Counted from the stretch's first letter, positions 16,776 to 26,370 are shown. The stretch is DNA of 64,000 nucleotides from Marinobacter xestospongiae (GCF_023156385.1 NZ_JAKZAK010000006.1:1-64000); one strand, 5' to 3'. Program-made: numbers and translations. Notes: generated by a model from the sequence alone, not told the origin.

Positions 16776-18122
16776 ATGTCGAAGTTCGCGCTGTTATTCA
16801 TAGTCGTGGTGATGGGGGGCGTTGCTGCAACGTTCCTGGTCAGCGGGGCGGCATCGTTCATCCTTTATCAGCTCATTTATTTCCTCAATCCGGGGGCCCG
16901 CTGGTGGAGTGTCGAGATACCGCAGCTGAGCTATTCCTTCATCGCCGCGGTGTTGATGCTGTTCTCCCTGGGCATCCGTTACCGCCAGTACACCGAGGTC
17001 AGTCCCTGGCGTCGGCAGCCGGCTTTCAAGTGGATGCTGGCACTGCTGGTGATGTATTTCCTCGCCAATCTCTACGCCCTCAATCCGGCAGCGCATCACC
17101 GCTTCACCATCGATCTGGCAAAACTCGTGGTGATTGTCCTGGTGGCGTACAAGTTGCTGAACTCCGAGCGCACTCTGAACGCCGCGCTGTGGGGCTATCT
17201 GATCGGGGCCACCTATATCGGTTACCTGGCCACCATTACCGGCCGAAACTCTGGCGATCGGGTAGAAGGGATTGGGCTTGTTGACTCCCCGGATGCCAAC
17301 GGTGTTGCTGCAGCCCTGGTGCCCGCCGGGGCCTTGCTGATGTACTACGCCTGGATGGGCAACTGGAAAGTGCGGATGCTGTGCGTGTTCTGCGGCGCGC
17401 TGATCGCCAACGGTCTGGTACTGATCAACAGCCGGGGTGCGTTTCTTGGGGTGGTCGCCGGCTCCGGGCTGTATCTGCTGTACATGATTTTCTCCCGGTA
17501 CCGGGGCAAGGGCCAGCGGGCGATGGCGATTGTGATTGCCATTGCCGGTCTGTCGGGCGCCCTTTATGTCACCGATGCCCAGTTCTGGGAGCGCATGAGT
17601 ACGCTGCAGGATCTGGAATCCCGGGAGAGCGGTTCCGGACGAGTCACGTTCTGGCTGACTACCTTCGACATGCTGGAGGATCACCCCATGGGAATGGGGG
17701 TGCAGGGGTATAACCAGTTGGCTTCGGTGTACATGGATGATGCAACCCGCGGTGGTGTGGAGAACCGCAGTGTGCATTCCATGTGGTTCCAGGGGCTGTC
17801 AGAGGTTGGGCCGGTCGGTTTTGCGTTCTTCCTGATTATGCTGGTGACGCTGTATCGGTCAACGAAGCGGGCGCGACGATGGGTGATCGCGAACGGTGAC
17901 AACCGGGTGTACTTCAAGATGCTGGCCATAGAGTGTGGCCTGATCAGTTATCTCGCGGCTGCCACGTTCATCAATCAGTTCCGCGCCGAAATACTCTACT
18001 GGATGGTGATGCTGGTGGCGGTGGCCGTCAACGTCTTCTATCTGCAGAAGGTCACAGAAGAGAACGTCACCCCGGTTCGGGGCCGGCGACGGAATCAATC
18101 CATGGTCAGGGAAGCAGGCTAG
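16776..18122 (+). CDS. XrtA-associated O-antigen ligase/polymerase-like membrane protein
   Basis: A 448-residue polytopic protein with about ten to twelve hydrophobic segments and a Wzy_C-type central loop. Diagnostic stretches are NSRGAFLGVVAG, ESGSGRVTFWLTTFDMLEDHP, GMGVQGYNQ and SVHSMWFQGLSEVGPVG, which contain the Arg and His conserved in WaaL/Wzy proteins. It resembles the putative O-glycosylation ligase of exosortase A loci (TIGR03097 type). It may polymerise the repeat units or transfer glycan to protein; sequence alone cannot separate these. It is the only clear Wzy/WaaL-like gene in the window. Confidence 0.87.
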   Translation: MSKFALLFIVVVMGGVAATFLVSGAASFILYQLIYFLNPGARWWSVEIPQLSYSFIAAVLMLFSLGIRYRQYTEVSPWRRQPAFKWMLALLVMYFLANLYALNPAAHHRFTIDLAKLVVIVLVAYKLLNSERTLNAALWGYLIGATYIGYLATITGRNSGDRVEGIGLVDSPDANGVAAALVPAGALLMYYAWMGNWKVRMLCVFCGALIANGLVLINSRGAFLGVVAGSGLYLLYMIFSRYRGKGQRAMAIVIAIAGLSGALYVTDAQFWERMSTLQDLESRESGSGRVTFWLTTFDMLEDHPMGMGVQGYNQLASVYMDDATRGGVENRSVHSMWFQGLSEVGPVGFAFFLIMLVTLYRSTKRARRWVIANGDNRVYFKMLAIECGLISYLAAATFINQFRAEILYWMVMLVAVAVNVFYLQKVTEENVTPVRGRRRNQSMVREAG

Positions 18123-18123
18123 C

Positions 18124-19281
18124 ATGACGACCCTTCGAGTATTGCAGTTCATTACGCCCAACGGTTTCTATGGCGCCGAACGCTGGGTCATCGCCCTGGC
18201 CAACAATCTGCCCGGAGATCACTTGCTGTGTGACCTGGCGGTGACCCGTGAGAGCGACGATCAGGACCTCTCGGTGGCTGAGTACTACCCCAGGGAAGCC
18301 GGAGAGGTGCACTACCTGCCGATGAAGGGCCGGTTCGATCCCCGGGTCGTGGGCCAGCTGGTGGAGGTGATCCGTCGGCGCCGTATTGATGTGATCCACA
18401 CCCATGGCTACAAGTCAGACATTCTGGGCTGGCTGGCCGCCCGTCGGGCCGGAATCCGCTGCGTGAGCACACCCCATGGCTACTCCGGCAAGGTGGGCTG
18501 GAAGCTGGCGGCCTTTATCCGCCTGGGAACCTACCTGCTGCGCCATTTTGACGCGGTGGCGCCCCTGTCGGAGGAGCTGGTGGACGACATGCGGCGCTTT
18601 CGGGTGCCCGATCGCAAGGTGCATTTTATCCGCAATGGTGTCGACCTGCGGGAAATCGATGGCCTCCGTCAGCAACTGCAGCAGACATCGCAAGAGCGTC
18701 AGGACAATCACCGCACCCTGGGCTTTATCGGCCAGCTGATTCCCCGCAAAGGCTTGCCGGACCTGCTGAACGCCTTTGACCGCCTCCATGCCCGTTTCCC
18801 CGAGCTGAGGTTGCAACTGTTGGGGGAGGGCCGTCAGCGGGATGAGCTGGAGGCCCTGGCGTCGGGTCTCGAAAGCGCGGACGCCATAGAGTTTCTGGGG
18901 TTTCGCCATGATCGTCTGGAGCGTCTGGCAGGTTTTGACCTGTTTGTAATGACGTCCTCCCTGGAAGGCATTCCCCGCTGCATGATGGAAGCCATGGCGA
19001 TGGAAGTCCCGGTGGTGGCATACGACATTCCCGGGGTTGACCAGTTGGTGGATAACGAACAGACCGGACTGCTGGCACCGCCGGGCGACGTTGACCGGTT
19101 GGTGGCGCAGTGCGAGCGGGTATTGTCGGATGCTTCGCTGGTGGCGACTCTGCGTCGTCAGGGCCGCGAGCGGATTGACCAGGACTATTCTGCTGCCCGC
19201 ATGGCCCGGGAGTATGAACGACTGTTTCTGCAATTACTGGATCGTTCACCGGCACAGGCGTCCCCGGGGGAGATCCGCTAG
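18124..19281 (+). CDS. Glycosyltransferase family 4
   Basis: A 385-residue GT-B enzyme. The N-terminal acceptor half has TPNGFYGAERWVIALAN and VIHTHGYKSDILG. The C-terminal donor half has GFIGQLIPRKGLPDLL and the family signature with its conserved acidic residues, MTSSLEGIPRCMMEAMAMEVPVVAYDIPG. No membrane segments are present. It begins two bases after the stop of the O-antigen-ligase-like gene and abuts the amidotransferase directly. It adds an unspecified sugar to the lipid-linked intermediate. Confidence 0.88.
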   Translation: MTTLRVLQFITPNGFYGAERWVIALANNLPGDHLLCDLAVTRESDDQDLSVAEYYPREAGEVHYLPMKGRFDPRVVGQLVEVIRRRRIDVIHTHGYKSDILGWLAARRAGIRCVSTPHGYSGKVGWKLAAFIRLGTYLLRHFDAVAPLSEELVDDMRRFRVPDRKVHFIRNGVDLREIDGLRQQLQQTSQERQDNHRTLGFIGQLIPRKGLPDLLNAFDRLHARFPELRLQLLGEGRQRDELEALASGLESADAIEFLGFRHDRLERLAGFDLFVMTSSLEGIPRCMMEAMAMEVPVVAYDIPGVDQLVDNEQTGLLAPPGDVDRLVAQCERVLSDASLVATLRRQGRERIDQDYSAARMAREYERLFLQLLDRSPAQASPGEIR

Positions 19282-21171
19282 ATGTGTGGACTGGCTGGAT
19301 TTCTTCGTACGCCGGCGATGCCTGCCCGCGACAGTCATGGCGCCTGGCTGGCGCGGATGACCGATGCCATTGTACATCGGGGGCCGGACGCCGAAGGCCA
19401 CTATCTGGATGACCGCATCGCGCTGGGTCATCGCCGGCTGTCGATCATTGATCTCAGTGAGCATGGCAATCAGCCCATGACCTCTGCCTGCGGCCGTTAC
19501 GTCATTGCCTTCAATGGTGAGATCTACAACTACCGCGACCTCAAAACGGCGTTACAGGGGCAGGGCGTTTCGTTCAGCACCGAATCGGACACTGAGGTGT
19601 TGCTGGCGCTGTATGCCCGCGAAGGCCGCGCTTGCCTGGAGCGGTTAAACGGCATGTTCGCCTTTGTGGTTTGGGACCGGGAGGCCGGCAAGCTGTTCAT
19701 GGCCCGGGACCGGCTGGGCAAGAAGCCGCTGTATTATTACCAGGCCAACGGCCACTTTGCGTTTGCCTCGGAGATCAAGGCGCTGCTGCCGCTGCCACCG
19801 CTGGAGCGCCGGTTGCGCCCGGATGCGGTCAAGGATTTCTTCGCGTACCAGTATGTGCCCGATCCGAAGACGGTGTTCCAGAACCTGTTCAAGTTGCCCC
19901 CGGGGTACTGGCTGGAGACCGATGGCCAGGAGACGCAACTGCATCGCTACTGGGACGTGTCGTTTCGCTCCCTGGATGACCGGTCTGAGGAGCAGATCGC
20001 GGGGGAGTTGCTGGAGCTGATGTCAGACGCTGTGCGGGTGCGGATGGTGAGCGATGTGCCGTTGGGGGCCTTCCTCAGCGGTGGCATCGACTCCAGTGCG
20101 GTGGTCGGGTTGATGGCGGAACAAAGCAGCGGTCCGGTAACGACCTGCGCCATTGGTTTCGATTCCGAGCGGTTTGATGAGGTTCACTACGCCGAGCAGG
20201 TCGCCCGCCAGTTTTCCACGGATCACCACGAGTACACCGTGAGGGACACCGTGGCGGACCAGCTCAGGGGCATCGCCCGCTATTTTGACGAACCCTTCGC
20301 CGATCCGTCGTTTGTGCCAACCTATTTTGTCTCCCAGTTGGCCCGACAGACTGTGACCGTCGCCCTGGCCGGGGACGGCGGCGACGAGAACTTTGCCGGT
20401 TACAGCAAGTACGTCACCGATCTGTGGGAGAACCAGTTGCGGGGGCTGTTTCCCCGCCCGTTGCGACAGCGCCTGTTCCCGACGCTTGCCGGGGTGGCGG
20501 GTAAGGGCAGTCACGCCCTGTTCCGCAAGGCCGGGTCGTTGTTGTCTGCGCTTGCCCGGGAGCCGGACGAGGCGTTCTTCCTGACCAACTGTTTTTTCCG
20601 TCCAACCCTGTGGGATCAGTTGGCCACCGGGGAACTGGCCCGCGAGACCCAGCACTACGATCCGGCGGAACTGACCCGCATGCACTATGGCCATGCGGAC
20701 GGGCCCGACCACCTGTCCCGAATTCTCTATACCGACATCAAGACCTACCTGCCGGGGGACATTCTGGTCAAGGTGGATCGCATGAGCATGGCCAATTCCC
20801 TGGAGACCCGGGCGCCGCTGCTGGACTACCGGGTGGTGGAATACGCCGCGTCGATACCGTCGGCGCTCAAGCTCCGGGGCCGGGAGAAGAAACACATTCT
20901 CAAGCAGTCGCTCAAGCCGATGTTGACGGATGACATCCTGTACCGGAAGAAAATGGGATTCTCGGTGCCGCTGGCGGAATGGCTGGGGCAGGAACTGCGT
21001 AACCTGGCCCACGAACGCTTCACCGCCACCGACGGCGGGCTTGCCCAGTGCTTCGACATGACTCAGTTGCAGTCCCTCTGGCAGCGTCACCTGGCTGGCG
21101 AGCAGCAGTTCAGCCAGGAATTGTGGAGCCTGCTGGTGTTTGATCTCTGGTGGCAGGAGTACGGTCCATGA
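19282..21171 (+). CDS. XrtA-associated asparagine synthase-type amidotransferase
   Basis: A 629-residue glutamine-hydrolysing amidotransferase of the AsnB fold. The N-terminal Ntn glutaminase starts with the catalytic Cys right after Met (MCGLAGF), with HRRLSIIDLS and FNGEIYNYRDL. The synthetase half has the PP-loop LSGGIDSSAVVG and ALAGDGGDENFAGY. The layout matches the exosortase A-associated amidotransferases (TIGR03108/TIGR03104 type). By analogy it amidates a carboxylate, for example of a uronic acid, rather than aspartate; ManNAcA made by WecC is a candidate acceptor. That is inference. Its stop overlaps the next start (ATGA). Confidence 0.88.
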   Translation: MCGLAGFLRTPAMPARDSHGAWLARMTDAIVHRGPDAEGHYLDDRIALGHRRLSIIDLSEHGNQPMTSACGRYVIAFNGEIYNYRDLKTALQGQGVSFSTESDTEVLLALYAREGRACLERLNGMFAFVVWDREAGKLFMARDRLGKKPLYYYQANGHFAFASEIKALLPLPPLERRLRPDAVKDFFAYQYVPDPKTVFQNLFKLPPGYWLETDGQETQLHRYWDVSFRSLDDRSEEQIAGELLELMSDAVRVRMVSDVPLGAFLSGGIDSSAVVGLMAEQSSGPVTTCAIGFDSERFDEVHYAEQVARQFSTDHHEYTVRDTVADQLRGIARYFDEPFADPSFVPTYFVSQLARQTVTVALAGDGGDENFAGYSKYVTDLWENQLRGLFPRPLRQRLFPTLAGVAGKGSHALFRKAGSLLSALAREPDEAFFLTNCFFRPTLWDQLATGELARETQHYDPAELTRMHYGHADGPDHLSRILYTDIKTYLPGDILVKVDRMSMANSLETRAPLLDYRVVEYAASIPSALKLRGREKKHILKQSLKPMLTDDILYRKKMGFSVPLAEWLGQELRNLAHERFTATDGGLAQCFDMTQLQSLWQRHLAGEQQFSQELWSLLVFDLWWQEYGP

Positions 21172-22007
21172 AAGCCGTCCGCACGGGCATCGTCCTGATC
21201 GCCGTGGTATTGGGACTGACGCTGTTGGCGATCAATCTGTATGGCCTGAGCCAGCCGCTGCGCAGGCCCGGACTTGGCGTGACCGAGCTCGACCAGCTGC
21301 GGTTTGTGCCCAAGGAAGTGGTGAGCTACCACCGCAGCCTGGCCCTGATTGATGAGCTGGCAGAGCTGGACTCTCCTCATGTCGTGGCGGAACGGGCCAA
21401 TCAGATCACTAACGCCAGCCTCGTTCATGTCGACTGGAAACGGGTAGACCCGGTGGCCTATCGCCAACTGGTGCCCGTCTGGGAGAACTATTTCCTCTGG
21501 GCCATCGGACGGTTTTCCGGCCTGCCCCAGTTCGAGCGGTATCACTATGCCGATTACCGCCGCAACCTGAAGCGGGGCATCGGCATCTGTGGCGATGCGT
21601 CGACCATCCTGTCGTCGGTTCTGGACCGGTACGACATCGACAACCGCATTGTCTCCTTCGCCGGTGGCCACGTGATCGTGGAATATCAGGTGCCGGGCGA
21701 GGAGAGCGCACGACTGTTGGACCCGGACTTTGGTGTGCCGTTGACCGTGTCCCTGGACCAGTTACTGGCCGACCCGGGCCAGGTGCGCGACGCTTACCTG
21801 GCGGCGGGTTACAGCGCGGCGGAAGTGGATTATCTGGTGGAGATCTACGGTTCCCGCTATGCCTTGTTTGATGACACCTATCACTTTATGACCAAGCGCT
21901 ATCTCTTTGAAAATATGAGTTATGTTATGAAGTGGCTGTTGCCTGTCGGGCTTCTGGCGGTGGCGGTTTTTCTGGCTCCCAGCAGACAACGCAGGTTCCA
22001 TGGCTAA
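21168..22007 (+). CDS. Membrane-anchored transglutaminase-like protein
   Basis: A 279-residue protein with an N-terminal hydrophobic anchor (TGIVLIAVVLGLTLLAINLYGL), a C-terminal membrane helix (WLLPVGLLAVAVFLA) and a papain-like transglutaminase core between them. The likely triad is Cys in GICGDASTILSS, His in AGGHVIVEYQ and Asp in LLDPDFG. The core is predicted to be periplasmic. Start: ATG 21168, overlapping the amidotransferase stop. Transglutaminase-like proteins can act as proteases, amidases or cross-linkers; the substrate here is unknown. The 3' end overlaps the next glycosyltransferase by 8 nt. Confidence 0.78.
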   Translation: MKAVRTGIVLIAVVLGLTLLAINLYGLSQPLRRPGLGVTELDQLRFVPKEVVSYHRSLALIDELAELDSPHVVAERANQITNASLVHVDWKRVDPVAYRQLVPVWENYFLWAIGRFSGLPQFERYHYADYRRNLKRGIGICGDASTILSSVLDRYDIDNRIVSFAGGHVIVEYQVPGEESARLLDPDFGVPLTVSLDQLLADPGQVRDAYLAAGYSAAEVDYLVEIYGSRYALFDDTYHFMTKRYLFENMSYVMKWLLPVGLLAVAVFLAPSRQRRFHG

Positions 22008-23115
22008 GACTCCAATCCGTATTACGCACGTTACCTTCAACATGGGCATCGGTGGGACCGAGCAGGTGATCCGGCAACTGGTGTCCAACATGCCGCAGTC
22101 GGACTTCTGCAACCAGATCGTCTGTATCGACGGTCAGATTGGGGAGATCGGCCAGCAACTGGCCCGCGACGGCATCGAGGTACGCTCGGTTCCCCGCCAG
22201 CCCGGTTTCGACTGGCAGCTTGTGAGGGCGCTGAGGGACCATATCCGCGAATTCGACAGTGATCTGGTGCACTGCCATCAATACACCCCCTGGGTGTACG
22301 GCTGGCTGGCGGCGCGGGGCACGGGGGCTCGCGTGGTGTTCACCGAGCATGGTCGTTTCCACCCGGATCGACGCCGATACAAGGCCATGCTTATCAACCC
22401 CATGCTGGCCTTGCTCAGTGGCGCGGTGGTGGCGATATCCCGTGCCACCCGGGAGGCCCTGCACCGTTACGAATTCCTGCCCCGGCGGGGGATTCGGGTT
22501 ATTTACAATGGCATTCGTGGTTTACAGCGGGATGCCCGTGAGGGGCAGTCGATCCGCCAGTCCCTGGGCATCCCCGGGCAGGCGCGGCTGGTCGGAACCG
22601 TGGCCCGACTCGACCCGGTCAAGAATCAGGGCATGATGTTGGCGGCGTTTGCCGAACTTGCCAGCGAGATGCCGGATCTGTGGTTGTTGATGGTGGGGGA
22701 TGGTCCGGACCGTGCGGGCCTGGAGCGGCAGGCGGAACAACTGGGACTGGCGGAGCGGATTGTCTTCACCGGGTTCATTGAACAGCCCGCCCAGTACCTG
22801 GCCACCATGGACCTTTTCCTGCTCTCGTCCCACACGGAAGGCACCTCGATGACATTGCTGGAAGCAATGAGCCTGGGCGTTCCCGCGGTGTGCACCGAGG
22901 TCGGTGGCAACCCGGAGATTGTGGCCGACGGAGAAACCGGGCTGCTGACACCTCCAGGCGACAGCGCGGCGTTTGCTGAAGCCATGCGCCAGCTGCTGAC
23001 CCGGCCAGAACTGTATCAGCGGCTGGCGAGCAACAGCCGCGACCGTTTCGCCAAGCGCTTCTCCGTCGATCACATGTTGGCGGAGTACAGCGCCATCTAC
23101 CATTCCCTCGCTTGA
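22000..23115 (+). CDS. Glycosyltransferase family 4
   Basis: A 371-residue GT-B enzyme. The N-terminal glycine-rich loop is NMGIGGTEQVIRQL, followed by LVHCHQYTPWVYGW and VVFTEHGRFHPDRRR. The donor half has GTVARLDPVKNQGMMLAAF, VGDGPDRAGLE and SSHTEGTSMTLLEAMSLGVPAVCTEVGG, with the conserved acidic residue before the EAM motif. It resembles sugar transferases of exosortase A loci. It is translationally coupled to the transglutaminase-like gene (8-nt overlap) and is followed by the flippase. Sugar and linkage are not predictable. Confidence 0.88.
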   Translation: MAKTPIRITHVTFNMGIGGTEQVIRQLVSNMPQSDFCNQIVCIDGQIGEIGQQLARDGIEVRSVPRQPGFDWQLVRALRDHIREFDSDLVHCHQYTPWVYGWLAARGTGARVVFTEHGRFHPDRRRYKAMLINPMLALLSGAVVAISRATREALHRYEFLPRRGIRVIYNGIRGLQRDAREGQSIRQSLGIPGQARLVGTVARLDPVKNQGMMLAAFAELASEMPDLWLLMVGDGPDRAGLERQAEQLGLAERIVFTGFIEQPAQYLATMDLFLLSSHTEGTSMTLLEAMSLGVPAVCTEVGGNPEIVADGETGLLTPPGDSAAFAEAMRQLLTRPELYQRLASNSRDRFAKRFSVDHMLAEYSAIYHSLA

Positions 23116-23128
23116 GCCGCAGTTGCCG

Positions 23129-24571
23129 ATGTCTTCCATTCGTCAGGCCGTTATCTATTCCTCCGCCGCCCGCTACAGCATGAAGCTGATCGGGCTGGCG
23201 TCCACCATGCTGATTGCCCGGCTGCTGACGCCGGATGAGATCGGTACCTTTGCGATTGCCAGTGCCATCGTGATGATCATGACCGAGTTTCGTATGCTTG
23301 GCGCCGGCGGCTACCTGGTTCGTGAGGAGGAGCTCACCGCCGATAAGGTCCGGCGGGCGCTGGGGCTGACGGTGATTATTTCCTGGGGGCTGGGCGCGCT
23401 GATCCTGCTATCGGCACTCCCGGTGGCGAGATTCTATGACCTGGAGCCGCTGGCTGGCATTTTCGCGATACTGGCGCTGGGGTTCTTTCTGGCGCCTTAC
23501 ATCAGTATTCCGACGTCGCTGCTGTCCCGGCACATGGAGTTTCGGGTGCAGTTCAAGATCCGCTTTATCGGCAGTATCGTCGGTTTTGTTTCCACCATCG
23601 GGCTGATACTGGCCGGCTTTAGCTATTACGCGCTGGCCTGGGGGCAGACCCTGGTGGCTCTGCTGAACTTCCTGATGCTGATCCAGCTCAAGCCCCGGGA
23701 CATGGTCTGGAAACCCAGCTTCCGCGGTCTCGGTGAGGTAGCCAGCTTTGGCGTGTTCAGCTCAGCGACCAATTTTCTTCGCAAGCTGAAAGTCACCGCC
23801 CCGGACATGATCATCGGCAAACTGGGGACCACCACCCAGGTGGGTATGTTCTCCCGTGGTCTCGGCTTTGTGGAATTCATTTCCCAGACCCTGATGATGG
23901 GGGTGACGCCGGTGGCGCTGCCATACCTCTCCAAAACCCGGCGCGAGGGCGGTGACGTGACCCAGGCCTATCTGCGGGCCAGTGTGTTACTGGGGGCACT
24001 GGTGATTCCGGTGCTGGGGGTGGCGAGCCTCGCCAGCCTGCCCACCATTCGCCTGTTCTTCGGGTTGCAGTGGGACGCCGCAGCGCCCATTGCCACCTGG
24101 CTGGCGTTCTGGGGAATGGCCAGGTGTGTGCACTGGTTTGCCAACGACCTGCTGCTGGCGGCAGGCCGTGAGCGGATCATGCTGGTCAAGGAAGCGCTGG
24201 TGCTGTCGACGCTGGTGCCGGGGATCTTCTGGGCCTATCCCTATGGCCTGGAGTGGATCGGGCGGGCGTTTCTGGTGGCGGGGATCGCAGAGGTGCTGAT
24301 TACCACCGTGCTGTTGCGGGTGTTGTTTCAGCTGCACGTGACTGATTTGCTCAGGGCCTGGCTTGGCAATGGCGTTCTGCTGTTGCTGTGCATGGCCGCC
24401 ACCTGGGGGATCGGGCTGTGGGTGCCGTTTGACCAGGACCAGTACTGGAAGCCGATTCTGGTGATTGCTCTGGTATTGCCATGGGTCTGGTTGGCGGGGC
24501 TGGCGCTGCTGCGGCATCCGTTGTTTGATGAACTCCGGGGCCTGGCAGGGCGACTCCGGCGCAAGCGCTGA
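23129..24571 (+). CDS. Oligosaccharide flippase (Wzx, MOP superfamily), first of two
   Basis: A 480-residue polytopic membrane protein with about twelve hydrophobic segments and the MOP-flippase opening AVIYSSAARYSMKLIGLASTMLIARLLTPDEIGTFA (Polysacc_synt family; the motif is spread over residues 8-43). It moves undecaprenyl-linked repeat units to the periplasmic face. Start: ATG 23129, in preference to an in-frame TTG 6 nt upstream. It is the last gene of the rightward operon and meets the leftward operon tail to tail with a 9-nt gap, in which no terminator hairpin was seen. Confidence 0.87.
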   Translation: MSSIRQAVIYSSAARYSMKLIGLASTMLIARLLTPDEIGTFAIASAIVMIMTEFRMLGAGGYLVREEELTADKVRRALGLTVIISWGLGALILLSALPVARFYDLEPLAGIFAILALGFFLAPYISIPTSLLSRHMEFRVQFKIRFIGSIVGFVSTIGLILAGFSYYALAWGQTLVALLNFLMLIQLKPRDMVWKPSFRGLGEVASFGVFSSATNFLRKLKVTAPDMIIGKLGTTTQVGMFSRGLGFVEFISQTLMMGVTPVALPYLSKTRREGGDVTQAYLRASVLLGALVIPVLGVASLASLPTIRLFFGLQWDAAAPIATWLAFWGMARCVHWFANDLLLAAGRERIMLVKEALVLSTLVPGIFWAYPYGLEWIGRAFLVAGIAEVLITTVLLRVLFQLHVTDLLRAWLGNGVLLLLCMAATWGIGLWVPFDQDQYWKPILVIALVLPWVWLAGLALLRHPLFDELRGLAGRLRRKR

Positions 24572-24580
24572 TACCGGTGG

Positions 24581-25516
24581 TCAGAAAAACTTGTACCGGA
24601 CACTGCCGGTGAGTACGTAAGCCAGCTCGGAGCGTGCCTGCCACAGTGCATACAGCTTCTTGCGGCCATGATGACTGCTGCCGAGACTGCGGATCAGGTG
24701 CAGGCACTCCATCACCCTGCGTTTGACCAGTATTTTTTCGAAGTCAGGGTGACCGGAGCGACGGCACCACTCCAGCGCGTTGCTGATGGCCGTCAGGTTG
24801 TCCTGGATCAGCAGGCATTGGGGACGAACCCGTGAGGCGCCGTCACTGGTGATATGGATGATGACGTCCAGCGCATCGGAATAGCCCACCCGATGAGCTT
24901 CAACGACCGCCCGCCAGAAGAACTCATAGTCCTGACAGGTTTTCAGGGTCGGGTTGTAGTGGTATTCCAGCCGGTCCAGCAGGCTGCGCCTGACCACCAC
25001 GGTCGAGGTCTTGATGCCCCAGACTGCCAGAAGATAACGCTTGTCGCCAAAATCCGAGGCGGGCTGGTGCTGCCGGCCATTGTCCTGGCGACCATCACTC
25101 CAGTGATGGCGCCGGTTGCCATGGAGAAACTCCAGGTCCGGTGTGGCCAGGATCATTGCGCGGTCAGTGGCGAGCTTGTTGGGCAGCCATTCGTCGTCGG
25201 AGTCCAGGAACGCAATCCAGTCACCCCCGGCATGTTCGATCCCCCGGTTGCGGGCAGCCGCTGAGCCGGCATTGGCCTGCCGCAGGTAACGCACACGGCT
25301 ACCAAACTGCTGTTGCACCAGCTGCTCGGTGCCGTCGGTGGAGCCGTCATCGACAACCAGAATCTCCATGGGTGGGCAGGTTTGCGACAGCACGGATTGA
25401 ATCGCCCGTGTCAGGTTGTGGGCCCGGTTGTAGGTCGGAATCACCACGCTGATGCGGGGTGTGTTTGCGGTGTCGGGGGCTCGGCCTTGAGCTTGTGATG
25501 AAACGGGCTTGATCAT
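24581..25516 (-). CDS. Glycosyltransferase family 2
   Basis: A 311-residue GT-A enzyme: ISVVIPTYNRAHNLTRAIQSV, LVVDDGSTDGTEQLV, a GSAAARNRGIEHAGGDW segment, and the metal-binding FLDSDDEW. CQDYEFFWR carries the catalytic-base-like acidic residue. Start: ATG 25516 (MIKPVSSQAQG), 11 nt after the sulfotransferase stop; an ATG further upstream (25747) would lie within that gene and is rejected. Last gene of the leftward wecB operon. It has no membrane segment and an unknown sugar donor. Confidence 0.86.
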   Translation of the reverse strand: MIKPVSSQAQGRAPDTANTPRISVVIPTYNRAHNLTRAIQSVLSQTCPPMEILVVDDGSTDGTEQLVQQQFGSRVRYLRQANAGSAAARNRGIEHAGGDWIAFLDSDDEWLPNKLATDRAMILATPDLEFLHGNRRHHWSDGRQDNGRQHQPASDFGDKRYLLAVWGIKTSTVVVRRSLLDRLEYHYNPTLKTCQDYEFFWRAVVEAHRVGYSDALDVIIHITSDGASRVRPQCLLIQDNLTAISNALEWCRRSGHPDFEKILVKRRVMECLHLIRSLGSSHHGRKKLYALWQARSELAYVLTGSVRYKFF

Positions 25517-25527
25517 CGTCGTGCGTC

Positions 25528-26370
25528 CTATTCCGGTACCCAGGTTGAGGTGTCGATACCAAACTCGCTCTGCAGCAAACGGCTGTCCTGATGATAGAAA
25601 CGCTGGAGTTTGTCGCGTTGGGCCTCGGTCAGGGCGGGTTTTCTGATTTCCTGGCCACCAATGTCGCCAAGGCTGGCGACCGCTTTCTTGAAGGTGAAGG
25701 GCAGGTCCCGCTGCTCCAGGTGGCGGCGATAGAACTCGGAGATCCACTTGCCCATGGGGGACTTCATGACGACCCGGTTGGTAGCGTTGTGGATACGGTT
25801 CAGGTCCGGGGCCTGATAGGTCTCATCGACGTTCAGAAAGCGATAGATGCGTTTGACCGTGTCAGCGGCATTGTGCTTGAGGTCTTCCATCGCAAACACC
25901 AGCAGCTGATCGCGATCAAATTTCTGGAGGTAGTGTTCCAGCTGGTAGAAGTAGCGGCCCTGCCAGGCACTGGCCTCGTTGTCCAGATTGTCCAGGGTGC
26001 GCTCGAAGGGGCGGCTTTCAATGCCGGTCTGAACGCGCTTCAGGTAGTGGGAAAGGTAGCGCTCAATGGGGTCGCGAACCACATAGATCAGTCTCATGGC
26101 CGGGTTGTAGTGCGCAATGCGGCCGGGTACGTCGTCGGTGAAAGGTGCTTTGGTGTAGCTGGTGGAGGCTTCGCCAGCGGCCTTGATGCTGCTGGCGTTG
26201 GGGAAGCGGGATTCGTACCAGTCGAACCCCTTGTTCCAGTATGTGGGATTGGAGAAAAAATTCAGTTCTTTAACCTGGGACATGCCAATTTCAGGGTGGG
26301 GTTCCAGGTATTGGAAAAGGCTGGTCGTACCGGATCTTGCTGCGCCTATAACCACAAAATTAGGTTTCAT
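25528..26370 (-). CDS. Sulfotransferase, PAPS-dependent (second of two)
   Basis: A 280-residue sulfotransferase of the heparan-sulfate-type group (Sulfotransfer_1 fold). The PAPS 5'-loop is FVVIGAARSGTTSLFQYL, the 3'-phosphate motif is MRLIYVVRDPIERYLSHY, and GEASTSYTK lies in the catalytic region. No signal or membrane segment is seen, so it acts in the cytoplasm on nucleotide- or lipid-linked sugar. Its start overlaps the end of the upstream glycosyltransferase by 11 nt. It is clearly different in sequence from the sulfotransferase at 15.9 kb, suggesting two sulfation positions. Confidence 0.86.
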   Translation of the reverse strand: MKPNFVVIGAARSGTTSLFQYLEPHPEIGMSQVKELNFFSNPTYWNKGFDWYESRFPNASSIKAAGEASTSYTKAPFTDDVPGRIAHYNPAMRLIYVVRDPIERYLSHYLKRVQTGIESRPFERTLDNLDNEASAWQGRYFYQLEHYLQKFDRDQLLVFAMEDLKHNAADTVKRIYRFLNVDETYQAPDLNRIHNATNRVVMKSPMGKWISEFYRRHLEQRDLPFTFKKAVASLGDIGGQEIRKPALTEAQRDKLQRFYHQDSRLLQSEFGIDTSTWVPE

